Position numbers and translations under genes: made by a program. From Euborellia annulipes (Eukaryota > Arthropoda > Insecta > Dermaptera > Anisolabididae): DNA of 64,000 nt. The stretch's first letter is position 1, and each line of letters starts with the position of its first letter. The notes beneath the pieces are model-generated. The model saw nothing but the letters and a program-made list of their open reading frames with translations. It had not been told where the DNA came from and searched no databases. Below, piece after piece: positions 8,767-21,383 of the stretch. The stretch is taken from positions 186,001 through 250,000 of the forward strand of contig JAKCPI010005689.1 in the NCBI GenBank assembly GCA_023213315.1. Reading direction: 5' to 3'.

Positions 8767-11700
8767 TTAAACCAATATATCTCGCTTACCATTCGGTCCC
8801 ATTGCGCTCACAATGCCGTTCTCTTCCATTTGGTCGATAATACGGGCAGCACGGTTATAGCCAAGGCTAAATTTACGCTGTAACGATGAGGTAGAAGCCT
8901 TACGTGTTTCTAAGACAAATGAAACACATTGATCATATAAAGCATCACGATCAGAACCACCGTCACCCTCTTCGAAACCACGTGAAGTCGATTCTTCGTC
9001 AAATGGTGTCAAGATTTCGTCAACATAATCTGGTTCGCCTCTTTCACGCCATGCATCACAAATACGGTTTACTTCATCATCACTAATGAAGGCACCATGC
9101 ACACGCTCAGGTTCGATTTTACCAGGCCCTAAGAACAGCATATCACCATGGCCTAACAGATCTTCTGCACCACCTGCATCCAAAATCGTACGCGAGTCAA
9201 TTTTACTGTTTACACGTAATGCTACACGCGTTGGAATATTGGCTTTAATCAAACCCGTGATCACATCAACAGATGGACGTTGAGTTGCAAGTAATAGATG
9301 AATTCCCGCAGCACGAGATTTTTGCGCTAAACGTGTAATCATTTCCTCTGCTTTTTTACCGACCTGCATAATCATGTCGGCGAACTCATCTGCCACAATC
9401 ACAATAGATGGTAGCGGTGTTAGACGAGGCGCACGCTCTTGTGTGGCCGAATCACTTGGTTTCCAAGTTGGATCAATGAGATCTTCGCCGTTCGCAATTG
9501 CTTCTTCAACTTTACGGTTGTAGTCGCTTAATTTACGAATTTTCAAGAATGACATCAGCTTATAGCGACGTTCCATTTCATTCACACACCAGTTTAATGC
9601 ACTTACTGCATCTTTCATGTCAGTGACGACTGGAGTTAATAAATGTGGAATATCATTATAGTTTGCAAGTTCAAGCTGTTTTGGATCGATTAAAATCAAA
9701 CGTAACTGATCAGGTGTGTATTTGAGCAGCATCGATAAAATCATCGAGTTTACCGCAACCGATTTACCCGAACCTGTCGTACCAGCAACCAACATATGTG
9801 GCGCTTTTTGCTAAATCAGTTAATACCGGATTACCTGAAATATCTTTACCCATTGCCATACTGAATTAATGCGCTTGGATCTCGATATGTGGCGTTTCCA
9901 ATAGCTCAATCAAACGCACCATTTCACGGGCACTGTTTGGAACCTCAATACCAATATATGGTTTACCTGGAATAACCTCTACCACACGTACAGAAGCCAT
10001 CGACATTGAGCGCGCTAAGTCACGCGAGATATTCGTTACTTTAGATGCTTTAACACCTGGTGCCAAATCTAACTCAAAACGGGTGACTACTGGTCCTGGT
10101 TGAGCTTCAACCACTGAGCTTTAACATTAAATTCTTGTAACTTAATTTCAAGTAATTCAGATAAACGCGAAGGCTGCTCTTCAGTAAAGTTAACTTTCTT
10201 ATTCGGATCAACCTTATCAAGCAGCTCAAGGCCAGGTAATGTTGGTAAATCTAAACGCTTCTTGGCAACTTGCATTGAACGAGACATTGGTCGGCCTGAT
10301 GCATCTGTTAATGGCGCATCTAAATCGAAATCGTCTTCATCAATATCAGGATTGTCCTGTGGTTTCCCAGCAGTTTCTTGCCAAGCTTCAATAAACTCTT
10401 CTTTTGAAAGCTTATCAGCTTGAATTGTCGTTTGAATAGGCGCTTTCACAAAAGCTGAAGATTGAGCGTAACTACTTGCTCTTAAAGGTTGAGCTGGAGC
10501 AACATCCTCATCTATTAATAAATCATCAAAGTCTTCAAAAACTTGTTCATTTACTAAATTTTTAGGCGACTGATTTATATTCGATAAAGGTGAAGACGTT
10601 TCTTTTGCAATATTTACCGATTGCGAAATAGGTTCTGCGACTACATGCTGTTCTTGAACAAATGGTGTATGCACATCTGTTGCAGTTTTGCTGTTTGGAA
10701 CCGCAGCAAGCAATTCATCAAAAATCTCATCATCATTCCAATCAAGACCATGTAAGTCCTGTTTAGGTGTAGGTTGAGTTTGATGAACTTGAGAAATAGT
10801 TTGCTGGAATTGCTCATGAGCAGGAACTTGTTCTGTTGAGTCATCAGCTGCTCTTAAAAGCGCATCAATTTCTTGCTTATGGCTCGCATCATCACGTTGT
10901 AAAGCACGCCATACCTCACCAGTAGCCACTAAACGTTGAGTATCTTTTTCAAGCTTATGAGCTTGCTCAAGCGTATGCTCAAAGTTTTGAGTATTTGCAA
11001 CTGGTGTATCTGCTACAGGTTCAGGTCGGCTCTGCTCTTTCGCTAGCACATCTGCAAACAGGCGCTCAGCAACCGCATCATGTCGTGTTGCTGTAGGTTG
11101 TGATTGAGTGCTTTCAGATTGGACTGAAGCTACTTTCTCACTTGAAGCACTTTTCTCTGCATTTTGTGCAACTTTAGCTGCCACTGCTTTGTTAGCAGGC
11201 TGAGTTGTTAAATCATAATCCGATTCGTTCGGTGATACATTTTTATAAAACAAATCTTGTAAATAACTTGGTGTGGCTTTGAGTGTTGCCCATGTTTTGC
11301 TCCATTGCACCCCAAATGCAAGAGTAAACAAGACCACCCCGAAAACCAGTAAAAATAAAGTCGCACCGTAAATTGTTAGCAGTTGAGATAGGCTCTCACC
11401 TAAGCTCGTAACCAATGATTCCCCCAGCCGCATTATCTAAAGTATCTGCTGGTAGATTCCAATGTAAATACAAGCAGACTAGGCACAACCAGAATTAAAA
11501 AGAATTGTGCAGCATAACGAAATGGGCGGTTCACAAAACTTCGTGGCCACCACACCTGAATTGCTTCTATAAAAAGGAAATATTGGAATAAGCAAACTTG
11601 CCCATCCCTAAAAAACCAAACAGCAAATCTGCAATCCATGCACCAGCAATACCACTTGCATTGGATACCTGCTGAGTATCACTGGAAATATGCATCCAGC

Positions 11701-11812
11701 CCGGGTCAAATGGTGTATATGTTACTGTGGCCAGGAACATATAAATGCCAAAAGAAACCAAGAATATTGTCATCAATAAGCGCTGTGCATAAACACTCGA
11801 CACCGCAGTCAT
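8767..11812 (-). CDS. ftsK: DNA translocase FtsK (several frameshifts)
   Basis: Septal DNA pump that couples chromosome dimer resolution to division. The N-terminus (11812-11450) carries the transmembrane domain, with helices such as [20 protein letters not shown] long acidic Gln/Pro-rich linker (11430-10130) is followed by the motor: [20 protein letters not shown] near 10100, Walker A GTTGSGKS near 9770, Walker [12 protein letters not shown] near 9400 and [18 protein letters not shown] starting the gamma winged helix that reads KOPS. The stop at 8767 follows KRDILV. The gene is read in five overlapping pieces, with breaks near 11580, 11440, 10115 and 9800-9870. All pieces are conserved, so base errors are far likelier than loss of an essential gene. 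Confidence 0.93.
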
Positions 11813-11852
11813 ATACTGTCCTGTAACCCATTGTTAATTATTGGTTTGAGAT

Positions 11853-11878
11853 CTGAAGAACTACATTTAGTTCTTCAG
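11853..11878. repeat. Perfect 11-bp stem-loop in the ftsK-trxB intergenic region
   Basis: Arms CTGAAGAACTA (11853-11863) and TAGTTCTTCAG (11868-11878) with a CATT loop. Neither side has a T run, so it is not a standard terminator. It lies about 40 bases upstream of ftsK, in its probable leader or promoter region, and could be an operator. Function unknown. Confidence 0.6.
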
Positions 11879-11898
11879 ACGAATGAATCTTTATATTA

Positions 11899-11925
11899 TG
11901 CACCTGTTCTTAAAAAAAAGGTGCA
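11899..11925. repeat. Second inverted repeat in the ftsK-trxB intergenic region
   Basis: Arms TGCACCT (11899-11905) and AGGTGCA (11919-11925) around a 13-base loop that holds an A8 run. It lies 20 bases from the perfect stem-loop at 11853. The 307-base gap between the divergent ftsK and trxB genes must hold both promoters; apart from these two dyads I see nothing definite in it. Confidence 0.45.
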
Positions 11926-12104
11926 CGATTCTTTACTTTTGTTGTAAAGCATTGTTAGAAATTTAAGCTTTTTTTTGTAAAAATGCCAGGCACTTTTATG
12001 ATTGTCTATATAGCTTAATTCGATTTAGCTGATCAATATTATCGACATTGAATTCACGCTATTGATCGGCAAATTCAGTACAATTTCTATAATTCTCGAA
12101 ATAA

Positions 12105-13084
<980 letters not shown>

Positions 13085-13096
13085 TTCAATTAACAC

Positions 13097-13130
13097 AAAA
13101 GACATTCAATGCACTATTGAATGTCTTTTT
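13097..13130 (+). terminator. Rho-independent terminator of trxB
   Basis: Perfect 14-bp stem, AAAAGACATTCAAT pairing with ATTGAATGTCTTTT around a GCACT loop, ending in T residues. It begins 13 bases after the trxB stop. Confidence 0.93.
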
Positions 13131-13139
13131 AATAGTGTT

Positions 13140-13438
13140 TTATTTCATCAAATTTTCAAAATGATCCAAATGCGTAAAACGTCCTGACCTCGACTGATAT
13201 TGGTCAATCTGAGGAACTAACCGTTGAAAGTGCTCAGACTGAACATGTTGATCTAATGCGGCTCGATCTACCCATTTTTCAATAAAAACAAAATGTCTCA
13301 AATTTTTTATATCATGATATAAATCGTACGCAATACATCCTTCTTCGCATCTCGTTTTTCAACGAGTTCTTGATAAAGCGGTAAAACAAAATCAATTTTT
13401 TTAATATCAATAAAATCTTCTGCAATAAGTTTTAGCAT
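13140..13438 (-). CDS. Antibiotic biosynthesis monooxygenase (ABM/YgiN)-type protein (one frameshift)
   Basis: A 99-residue ferredoxin-fold protein of the dimeric ABM family, whose members are cofactor-free monooxygenases or quinol-linked enzymes. Minus-strand reading from the ATG at 13438 begins MLKLIAEDFI. After a break near 13350 it continues with CEEGCIAYDLY, the family core, then FVFIEKWVDRAALDQHVQSEHF, a typical ABM helix. It stops at 13140. The break follows an A5 run, so a lost A or neighbouring base is likely. The substrate cannot be predicted. It is convergent with trxB and shares the terminator region. Confidence 0.75.
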
Positions 13439-13545
13439 TACGCAAACCTTTCCATTCGTTCATTCATGCTAAAGATGAACAATAAAAATTGTCAATGAAG
13501 CTCAGTTACGTTAATTTTGAATTATTCCATTTCATTTTATTTTCT

Positions 13546-14289
13546 ATGCAAAAACTTCCCCTCTCTCAATTTATTTTCCCTGACCCAATTGAAGCAGATC
13601 CAGATGAACAAGGCCTGATTTGTATTGGTGCAGATCTCTAGCCCCTTCTACATCTCTATGAAGCGTATACGCATGGACTTATTTCCTTGGTTTTCACGAA
13701 GGTGAACCCATTTGTTGGTGGTGCCCAGAGCCCCGTTGTATCATTTGCCCTCAGGATTATCAAGCCAAGCAAATCACTACTTGCGAAATATGAAAAAGTT
13801 TGACTATGAAATTACCATTAATCATGCCTTTGAACAGGTTATTCGTTCTTGTTCGCTCCCACGTAGCTATGCGGATGAAACGTGGATTAGCGAAGAGATT
13901 ATTCAGGGTTATTGCCAGACTATTTGAAGCTGGTTATGCCTATAGTGTTGAAGTTTGGGATCAAGACAAAATTGTGGGAGGGCTGTATGGTGTAACGATT
14001 GGCCATGGTTGCTTTGGTGAGTCGATGTTTAGCACTGAAACCGATGTTTCCAAAATGGCTTTTTACACACTGATGTTGATTGGGCCGAGAAAATCAATTT
14101 ACCGTGGATTGACTGTCAATTGGTCAACGGTCACCTAATTAGTCTTGGTGCTTGTACACTTTCTCGTCATGACTACCTTAAAATCGTTACAAGATGTAAT
14201 AAATCAACCCTCTATCAGATTGGAAAAGTTATCAAGAGGGTGTATTTTCAAGTAAAACAATAGCGATTTTATCGCGATTAATGGAATGA
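13546..14289 (+). pseudogene. aat: Leucyl/phenylalanyl-tRNA-protein transferase, many breaks as read
   Basis: Adds Leu or Phe from aminoacyl-tRNA to proteins with N-terminal Lys or Arg, marking them for ClpAP (bacterial N-degron pathway). The N-terminus from ATG 13546 ([11 protein letters not shown], then GLICIGADL) and the core ([61 protein letters not shown]) are clearly Aat. They lie in different frames, with a stop in frame at 13639 and breaks near 13690, 13730, 13790, 13915, 14090 and 14200. The C-terminal end at 14289 is inferred from the last continuous frame. The density of errors here is among the highest in the window, so base quality and not decay is the likelier cause. The bpt gene follows. 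Confidence 0.85.
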
Positions 14290-14313
14290 AAATAAAAGGA
14301 GGGACCATGATTC

Positions 14314-15147
14314 ATGAATTCTTATCACCCTAAGTCCCTATTAAATGACTTGCAGTACTATATTACGCCACCTCATGATTGCAGCTATCTTAGAAAATAA
14401 ATCGGCACGCATGGTATTTTTCGACCCTATTCATCGAATTGATGTGGTCACTCTTTCAGAACTTATCTCGTTTAGGATTTCGTCGCAGTGGTGACTTCGT
14501 TTATCGCCCTGAATGCCATCTTATGCAGACAATGCTTATCTTGTCGGGTTCCAGTTGACTGACTTTCAAATGAGCAGTGGCATGCAGAAAAAAGCCTGGA
14601 AACGAAATCAAGATTTGACCGTGAAAATTATTGCCTACCCAAGAGGCCAGCACAAACTCATTATCATCTGTATGAGCGTTATATTATTGAAAGCCACGCC
14701 GATGGTGATATGTTCCCACCCAGTTAGACCAATTTGAAAAATTCCTGATTCATAGTTGTACCAGACAGCTTTTTCCTTGAGCTGTGGAAAGATAATCGTT
14801 TAATTAGTGTCTCTACCTGTGATCTAATTGGATGATGGGCTATCTGCGGTCTATACCTTCTTTGATCCAAATGAACAGTAGACGTTCACTTGGGGTGTTT
14901 TGCGATTCTCAAACAAATCGAATATGTAAAATCACTTGAGTTTAGAATTTCGTTTACTTAGGCTACTGGGTGCCACACTGCCGAGAAAATGAATTACAAA
15001 TCTCAATATGCCCCATTTAGAACTTATTACTAGATGGACAATGGCGACGGTTCAATCGTCACTTGGATCGCCAGAAGAAATTCAAGAGTTGGGGATATGT
15101 TGATGACCACATTACCTTCAGAATGGAATGATTTGATTATTAAATAA
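14314..15147 (+). pseudogene. bpt: Aspartate/glutamate leucyltransferase (Bpt), many breaks as read
   Basis: Transfers Leu to N-terminal Asp or Glu (bacterial ATE-like enzyme of the N-degron pathway). The ATG at 14314 opens with NSYHPKSLLNDLQYYITPPH, followed by fragments in three frames: ARMVFFDPIHRID, LGFRRSGDFVYRPEC, a QKKAWKRNQDLT segment, DGDMFPP, FLELWKDNRLISVSTCD, LSAVYTFFDP and, at the end, LPSEWNDLIIK stopping at 15147. At least ten breaks interrupt it. Gene order aat-bpt on one strand is common in gammaproteobacteria and supports both calls. AGGAGG near 14299 is the probable ribosome site. As with aat, I suspect poor sequence quality. Confidence 0.82.
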
Positions 15148-15164
15148 TCTTTGATCTTGCCTTC

Positions 15165-15650
15165 TTATGAAAATTGCATTAGGTCTAAATTTAGAATAAT
15201 ATTTGCAAAATCATCACTACAGGCTTTGACCATAATAACCGCATGTTCACGGCCGCCTTCTGGATTAGGATAATAATTGCGACGAAGATCAATTTGGTGA
15301 AAGCCTGGCTTTTTCATATAAGCGCAATAGCGGCTTTATTGACTTTCACGAACTTCTAGAAATATTTGTACTGGCTGATTTTTTAACTGATCTATGGAGG
15401 CATTTAATAATTCATATCCTAAGCCCTGACCTTGCATCTTAGGATCAACTGCCATGAGCAATAAATTTGCTTCATCTAAAACTGGTTGTAAAATACAGAA
15501 TCCAACCACTCTATTTTGTTACTCAATGACTGTACATAGATAAGTATTCAAAGATTCTACAAATTGCTGTCTTGACCATGGATGTGTTTGTACTGATTTT
15601 TCGATTTGTAAAACAGTATCAACATCAGTGTTTTGCATAATACGAATCAT
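15165..15650 (-). pseudogene. rimI: Ribosomal protein S18-alanine N-acetyltransferase RimI, two stops in frame as read
   Basis: GNAT acetyltransferase that acetylates the N-terminus of ribosomal protein S18. Minus-strand reading from ATG 15650 gives QIEKSVQTHPWSRQQF, VVGFCILQPVLDEANLLLMAVDP and the acetyl-CoA-binding QGQGLGYELL, all typical of RimI. It ends near 15165 after a GREHAVIMVK stretch. A TAA interrupts at about 15522-15524. A second stop at about 15337 falls within a short out-of-frame segment where the expected N-K-A-A-I-A-L-Y motif can be seen one base over. It begins the minus-strand side and is convergent with bpt, 18 bases away. Confidence 0.82.
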
Positions 15651-15718
15651 TGGGTTCCAGCACAATCAAAGTTCTAAAGTAATGCGTATTATAAAAACTT
15701 CACAAGAAAAAACGAGTA

Positions 15719-15745
15719 AAAAAAGGACAATTGTTGTCCTTTTTT
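15719..15745. terminator. Bidirectional Rho-independent terminator
   Basis: Arms AAAAAAGGACAA and TTGTCCTTTTTT around a TTG loop. It ends the minus-strand hydrolase gene at 15755 and separates it from rimI. Confidence 0.88.
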
Positions 15746-15754
15746 CTATTCTTT

Positions 15755-16625
15755 TTAGAGGCCTAATTTTTCACGCCAAGTTGCCAGCAATGCTGTAGTG
15801 TCAGAATCATTTGGATGAAATTTTGGTCTTAGAAATCAAGTAACTCTGGAATTTGACGTGTCATAAAACCTTTACGACCATACATAAACTTAAGCATGTA
15901 CTTCGTATCTTTCCATGATAATTTACCATCAGTTTTTAATAACTTAGCAGTAAAATGTGTCTGAGTTGCAAAAATTAATGCCATTGCAATGATTAAAGCT
16001 GTTGAACGCATAAAATAAGCTTTCGGCCCTTTTCCATACATGCTTGTATACACATCAAATGCCACAGCTTTATGCTCATTTTCTTCTACAGCATGCCACA
16101 TCCACAAATGATACATTGTGTCGTCTTGGAACATGGCTGAATTTCAGGATTCTGTAAAGTTCAGCTGCAATCGTAGAAGTGAAATGCTCTAAAGCACACG
16201 TTCCAGTTAAATCAATCATTTCTTTGGTATAACCAAAAGGTTTCATTAATTTAGTAACAACAGCAGTACCCATTTTAATCACTGTACCTGTCTGCTTTTC
16301 CATATGACGAACATCATATCCATAAGCCTGTGCTGAGGCATTAAAGGCAAGATGTTCTTTAGAATGCATGCTTCCTGACCAATAAAAGCGCTAATCTCTT
16401 TTTGAAGATCAGAATCGGCAAGTTTCGGATCATTTCGAACAGCACGTGTACTATTCACAAAGAACTGCTCGCCTTCTGGAAAAAGGGCCGATAATGCTGT
16501 CATAAAATGAGTTAATCCTGCATCATAATTCGCCCAATAGCGGGGGACCTGAGCAAATTCAAAGTCCATAGACGCACAGGAAAACTAGCACCAGCACGAT
16601 TAGAAATATTTACCTTAGCATTCAT
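15755..16625 (-). CDS. Predicted metal-dependent hydrolase (PF10118-type), paralogue A, frameshifted
   Basis: About 288 residues. It opens MNAKVNISNRAGASFPVR at ATG 16625 and shows HFMTALSALFPEGEQFF, SAFIGQEA and the YHLWMWHAVEENEHKAVAFDVY signature. The last is a histidine/glutamate-rich diiron-like motif that defines this family of predicted hydrolases. Breaks occur near 16570, 16375, 16145 and 15830, and the reconstructed end is at 15755 (REKLGL). The gene next door at 16840 is a clear paralogue with the same motifs in the same order. The substrate is unknown; families of this type are noted beside stress or lipid genes, but nothing here fixes a role. Confidence 0.75.
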
Positions 16626-16795
16626 CTCAGACTCCTTTTAAGTGAATAGCTAATTCACATATAACTTTATTTATTTTCTTAATATTTATAATCATACGTC
16701 TTTCAATGGGCCAAATAAGTGCAGATGAGGACAGAGAAATATCAGATGAGGTCATTAATACCCCTATAAAGGTGCATTTTTGTACTTAAAAAGAA

Positions 16796-16820
16796 AAAAG
16801 GGCTACTAATGAGCCCTTTT
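16796..16820. terminator. Terminator between the two hydrolase paralogues
   Basis: Perfect 9-bp stem AAAAGGGCT/AGCCCTTTT with a seven-base loop. On the minus strand it follows the paralogue at 16840, so the two genes are separate transcription units. Confidence 0.87.
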
Positions 16821-16839
16821 AAACCAACAGAGATTTAAA

Positions 16840-17725
16840 TTACAGACCCAGTTTCGCTTTCCATGTCTCAAGCAGACCTACTGTATCGAGATCATTTGGA
16901 TGGAAACCAGGCTTAAAGTATGCCAACATTTCTTTGGTCATTCCTGTGATGATGCCTTTAGATGGGCTATAAGCATATTTATAAATAATACCGAGCTCTT
17001 TTAGATTGAGCTTGCCATCTTCTTTTAATAAACGCACCACAAAAGATGATTGCGCCATAAAGATAGAGTACCATTGCAAAAACTAAAGCCGTGGTACGTA
17101 AGCCATAAGCCTTGATACCTTTACCAAACACCGCTTCATAAACATCATAAGCCACTGCTTTATGTTCATTTTCTTCCACAGCATGCCAATACCACATATA
17201 CGACATGGTTGGATCAGTCATTAACTTTTGAATATGTCCATTGACCAACAGTTGCGAAGCAATTGTTGCAGTAAAATGCTCTAATGCAGTAGTCGCGGTT
17301 AAATCCACCATTTCTTTGAGTCATACCAAAAGGCTTGACTACACGTGCAAACCATTTACGTGCGCCTTGAATTAACATACCTGTTTCACGCTCGTATTTC
17401 TCAACATCATGACCAAACTTTTTAGCTGAAGCATTAAAGTTTTCATGCTCTTGGGTGTGCATAGCTTCTTGACCGATGAAAGCACTAATCTCTTTTTGTA
17501 ATGCTTCATTGTCCTTAATCGCAGGGTGATAACGTACCGCACGCACAGAATCGATAAAGAATTTTTCACCATCTGGGAACAATGCTGACAATGCAGTCAT
17601 GAAATGTGTAATACCCGCTGAACCACTTCGCCCAATATTCAGGTACATCGTCAAAATTAAAATCCATACGACGTACAGGGAAAGATCGCACCAGCACGGT
17701 TTGAAATATTCACTTTTGCATTCAT
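16840..17725 (-). CDS. Predicted metal-dependent hydrolase (PF10118-type), paralogue B, frameshifted
   Basis: Same family and size as the gene at 15755. From ATG 17725, with AGGAGG nine bases upstream, it reads MNAKVNISNR, then after a break near 17640 GITHFMTALSALFPDGEKFF, AFIGQEAMHTQEHENFNASAKK and the YMWYWHAVEENEHKAVAYDVYEAVFGKG signature, ending KLGL at 16840. His and Glu pairs in QEAMHTQEHE and HAVEENEH probably hold two metals. Breaks lie near 17640, 17315 and 17060. The tandem pair suggests a duplication followed by divergence; the proteins differ at many positions, so it is not recent. Confidence 0.77.
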
Positions 17726-17904
17726 ATGCGATTCCTCCTATTAAGTGAGTTTCACTTAAATTCTTTATGTTTGTTTTTCTCTGTTCTTTATATTACGTTT
17801 TTATGAAAGTTTAATAATTGAAGATTAGGTCACACAAATATCAGTTAAGGACAGCTTTTGATAGGTATTGTCTAGACAATTTATAGGTGGTTTATTTTAT
17901 CCAT

Positions 17905-17936
17905 AAAAAAAGCGCCCCAAAGGAGCGCTCTTTTTA
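17905..17936 (-). terminator. Rho-independent terminator of tuf
   Basis: Stem AGCGCCCC/GGAGCGCT with one mismatch and an AAA loop. On the minus strand it is followed by a T7 run. It sits 13 bases after the tuf stop. Confidence 0.85.
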
Positions 17937-17948
17937 CACAATCAGCGA

Positions 17949-19141
17949 TTATGCAGTTACTTTAGCAACTACACCAGCACCAACTGTACGACCACCTTCA
18001 CGGATCGCAAAACGTAGACCTGGGTCCATTGCGATTGGGTGGATTAGTTCTACTGACATTTCAACGTTGTCACCTGGCATAACCATTTCAACGCCGTCTT
18101 GTAATTGGATTGCGCCAGTTACGTCAGTTGTACGGAAGTAGAACTGTGGACGGTAACCGTTAAGGAACGGAGTATGACGACCACCTTCTTCTTTAGAAAG
18201 TACATATACTTCTGCGTCGAATTTAGTGTGCGGCTTGATTGTACCTGGTTTAGCAAGTACTTGACCACGTTGTACGTCTTCACGCTTAGTACCACGTAAA
18301 AGAACACCACAGTTCTCGCCTGCACGACCTTCGTCAAGCAAGTTTACGGAACATTTCTACGCCAGTTACAGTTGTTTTAACTGTATCTTTGATACCAACG
18401 ATTTCAACTTCTTCGCCGACTTTAACGATACCAGATTCTACACGACCTGTTACCACTGTACCACGACCAGAAATAGAGAATACATCTTCGATTGGCATCA
18501 AGAATGCTTTATCGATAGCACGTTCTGGTTCTGGAATATAAGAGTCAAGCGCTTCAACAAGTGAAAGTACAGCTGATTCGCCATATTGACCAGCATCACC
18601 ATTAAGTGCAGCAAGTGCTGAACCACGGATGATAGGCGTGTCATCACCTGGGAAGTCATAAGTAGAAAGAAGTTCACGAACTTCCATTTCTACTAATTCA
18701 AGTAATTCTTCATCATCAACAAGGTCACACTTGTTAAGGAATACAAGAATATAAGGTACACCTACCTGGCGAGAAAGAAGGATGTGTTCACGAGTTTGTG
18801 GCATTGGACCATCAGTCGCAGCACATACAAGGATCGCACCGTCCATCTGAGCAGCACCAGTAATCATGTTTTTAACATAATCGGCGTGACCTGGGCAGTC
18901 TACGTGAGCGTAGTGACGAATTGGAGAATCGTATTCTACGTGTGAAGTATTAATTGTAATACCACGTGCTTTTTCTTCTGGTGCAGAATCGATTTGCTGC
19001 GTAGTCTTTAGCTTCACCGCCGTAAGTTTTTGCACAAATTGTTGCAATTGCAGCAGTTAAAGTTGTTTTACCATGGTCGACGTGACCAATTGTACCCACG
19101 TTTACGTGTGGCTTATTACGTTCAAACTTAGCCTTAGCCAT
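17949..19141 (-). CDS. tuf: Elongation factor Tu (two frameshifts)
   Basis: GTPase that delivers aminoacyl-tRNA to the ribosome. G1 is [10 protein letters not shown] near residues 19-28, G3 is DCPGHADY, G4 is NKCD and the kirromycin-region and domain III segments ([35 protein letters not shown]) follow to the stop at 17949. Breaks are near 18995 (extra base just after EAKDYA) and near 18342 (extra base after MFRKL). Discounting these two bases the length is 396 residues, the normal size. It is the last gene of rpsL-rpsG-fusA-tuf and is preceded by AAGGAAG. A second tuf copy usually exists elsewhere in this genus, so this one alone would not prove error. Confidence 0.96.
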
Positions 19142-19235
19142 GATGAGCTTCCTTTATAAACTACTCATGCAGGGTCACTGCACGAGCGCTTGGTTTTTAA
19201 CTATGAATTAGTTTGGGCTTATAGTAATCGAAAGA

Positions 19236-21383
19236 TTACTCGTCGTCACCTTTTTTACCGCCAGACTGGAACTTAGCGATGATGCCTTCAGCCACGTTAC
19301 GTGGAGTTTCAGCGTATTTAGCAAATTCCATAGAATAAGTCGCACGACCTTGAGACATAGAACGCATTTGAGTCGCGTAACCAAACATCTCAGCCAAGTG
19401 GAACTTCAGCACGAATTGCTTTAGTACCGCCAGGTAAGATCGTCCATACCTTGAACCATACCACGACGACGGTTTAAGTCACCCATGATATCGCCCATGT
19501 AGTCTTCTGGAGTTTCTACTTCAACTTTCATGATTGGTTCAAGCAAGGATAGGATCTGCTTTCATGAAACCGTCACGGAATGCGTAAGAACCAGCCATTT
19601 TGAACGACAATTCGTCAGAATCGACATCATGGTAAGAACCATCAAATAATGTCGCTTTGATACCCACAACAGGGTAACCAGCCAATACACCATTCTTCAT
19701 ACGTTCTTGAATACCTTTGTCAACCGCACCGAAGAATTCTTTAGGTACTATACCACCGACAACTTCTTCAGCGAATTGGTATTCTTTACCAGCTTCTTCA
19801 ACATCCATAGGCTCTAAACGAACATATACATGACCGAATTTACCTTTACCACCTGTTTGACGTACGAACTTACCTTCTTGCTCAACACTCTTTTTGATTG
19901 TTTCGCGGTAAGCAACCATTGGTTTACCAATGTTCGCTTCAACGCCAAATTCACGCTTCATACGGTCAACAAGGATGTCAAGGTGAAGCTCACCCATACC
20001 CGCAATAATCGTTTGACCAGATTCTTCGTCTGTACGTACACGGAATGATGGATCTTCTTTAGCCAAACGACCTAAGAGCGATTGACATTTTTTCTTGGTC
20101 AGCTTTAGTTTTTGGTTCAACAGCCAAGAGAAATTACTGGCTCTGGGAATTCCATACGCTCTAGTGTAATGATGTTTTTCTCATCACAAAATGTATCACC
20201 AGTAGTAACGTCTTTAAGACCTACACACGCAGCGATATCACCTGCACGGATTTCTTCAACGTCTTGACGATCATTCGCGTGCATTTGTACGATACGACCA
20301 ATACGTTCACGCTTAGATTTAACTGGGTTATAAACCGGGTCACCTTGTTTAAGAACACCAGAGTAAACACGTACGAAAGTCAAGTTACCTACGAATTTGT
20401 CGTTCATGATTTTGAACGCTAACGCAGAGAACGGCGCTTCATCAGATGCTTCACGAGATCGCTTTAGTTTCAGTCTTTGTCGTCAAGGATACCTTCGATC
20501 GGCTTTAACTTCTGTAGGTGATGGTAAGAATTCAATTACAGCATCCAACATACGTTGAACACCTTTGTTTTTGAACGCTGAACCACAAAGCATTACTTGA
20601 ATTTCAGAAGCTAATGTACGAGCACGTAAACCTGCAATGATCTCTTCTTTAGTAAGATCACCTTCTTCAAGGTACTTGTCCATTAATTCTTCAGAAGCTT
20701 CAGCCGCAGCTTCAACCATTTTGGTACGCCATTCATTAGACGTATCAACTAGGTCAGCTGGAATTTCACCATATTCAAACTTCATACCTTGAGATGCTTC
20801 ATCCCAGATGATTGCTTTCATTTCGATAAGGTCAACAACACCTGCAAACGTATCTTCTGCACCAATTGGCATCAACGATAGGTACAGGATTACCACCTAA
20901 ACGAGTTTTAATTTGCTCAACAGCACGGAAGAAGTTTGCACCAGTACGGTCCATCTTGTTCACGAATGCTAAACGAGGCACTTTATATTTGTTTGCTTGA
21001 CGCCATACAGTTTCAGACTGAGGTTGTACGCCACCAACTGCACAGTAAACCATGCACGCACCGTCAAGAACACGCATAGAACGTTCAACTTCGATTGTGA
21101 AGTCTACGTGTCCCGGGGTGTCAATTACGTTGATACGGTGTTGTTCGAATTGGTTACCCATACCAGACCAGAAACAAGTCGTAGCAGCCGAGGTAATTGT
21201 AATACCGCGTTCTTGCTCTTGTTCCATCCAGTCCATTGTTGCTGCACCATCGTGTACTTCACCAATTTTGTGAGATACACCTGTGTAGAACAAAATACGT
21301 TCTGTTGTAGTTGTTTTACCTGCGTCGATGTGCGCAGAAATACCGATGTTACGGTAATTACTAATTGGGGTTTGGCGAGCCAT
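19236..21383 (-). CDS. fusA: Elongation factor G (multiple frameshifts)
   Basis: Translocase GTPase, essential in single copy in most bacteria. The N-terminus shows G1 [19 protein letters not shown], then [22 protein letters not shown], and NKMDRTGA. Domain IV shows [16 protein letters not shown] near the end of the intact segment. The extreme C-terminus ([10 protein letters not shown]) stops at 19236. Breaks lie near 20880, 20470-20500, 20120, 19540, 19440 and 19395. Every fragment is well conserved. With six or more indels the gene could not make EF-G, so this is the strongest single proof in the window that the breaks are base errors. Confidence 0.96.
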
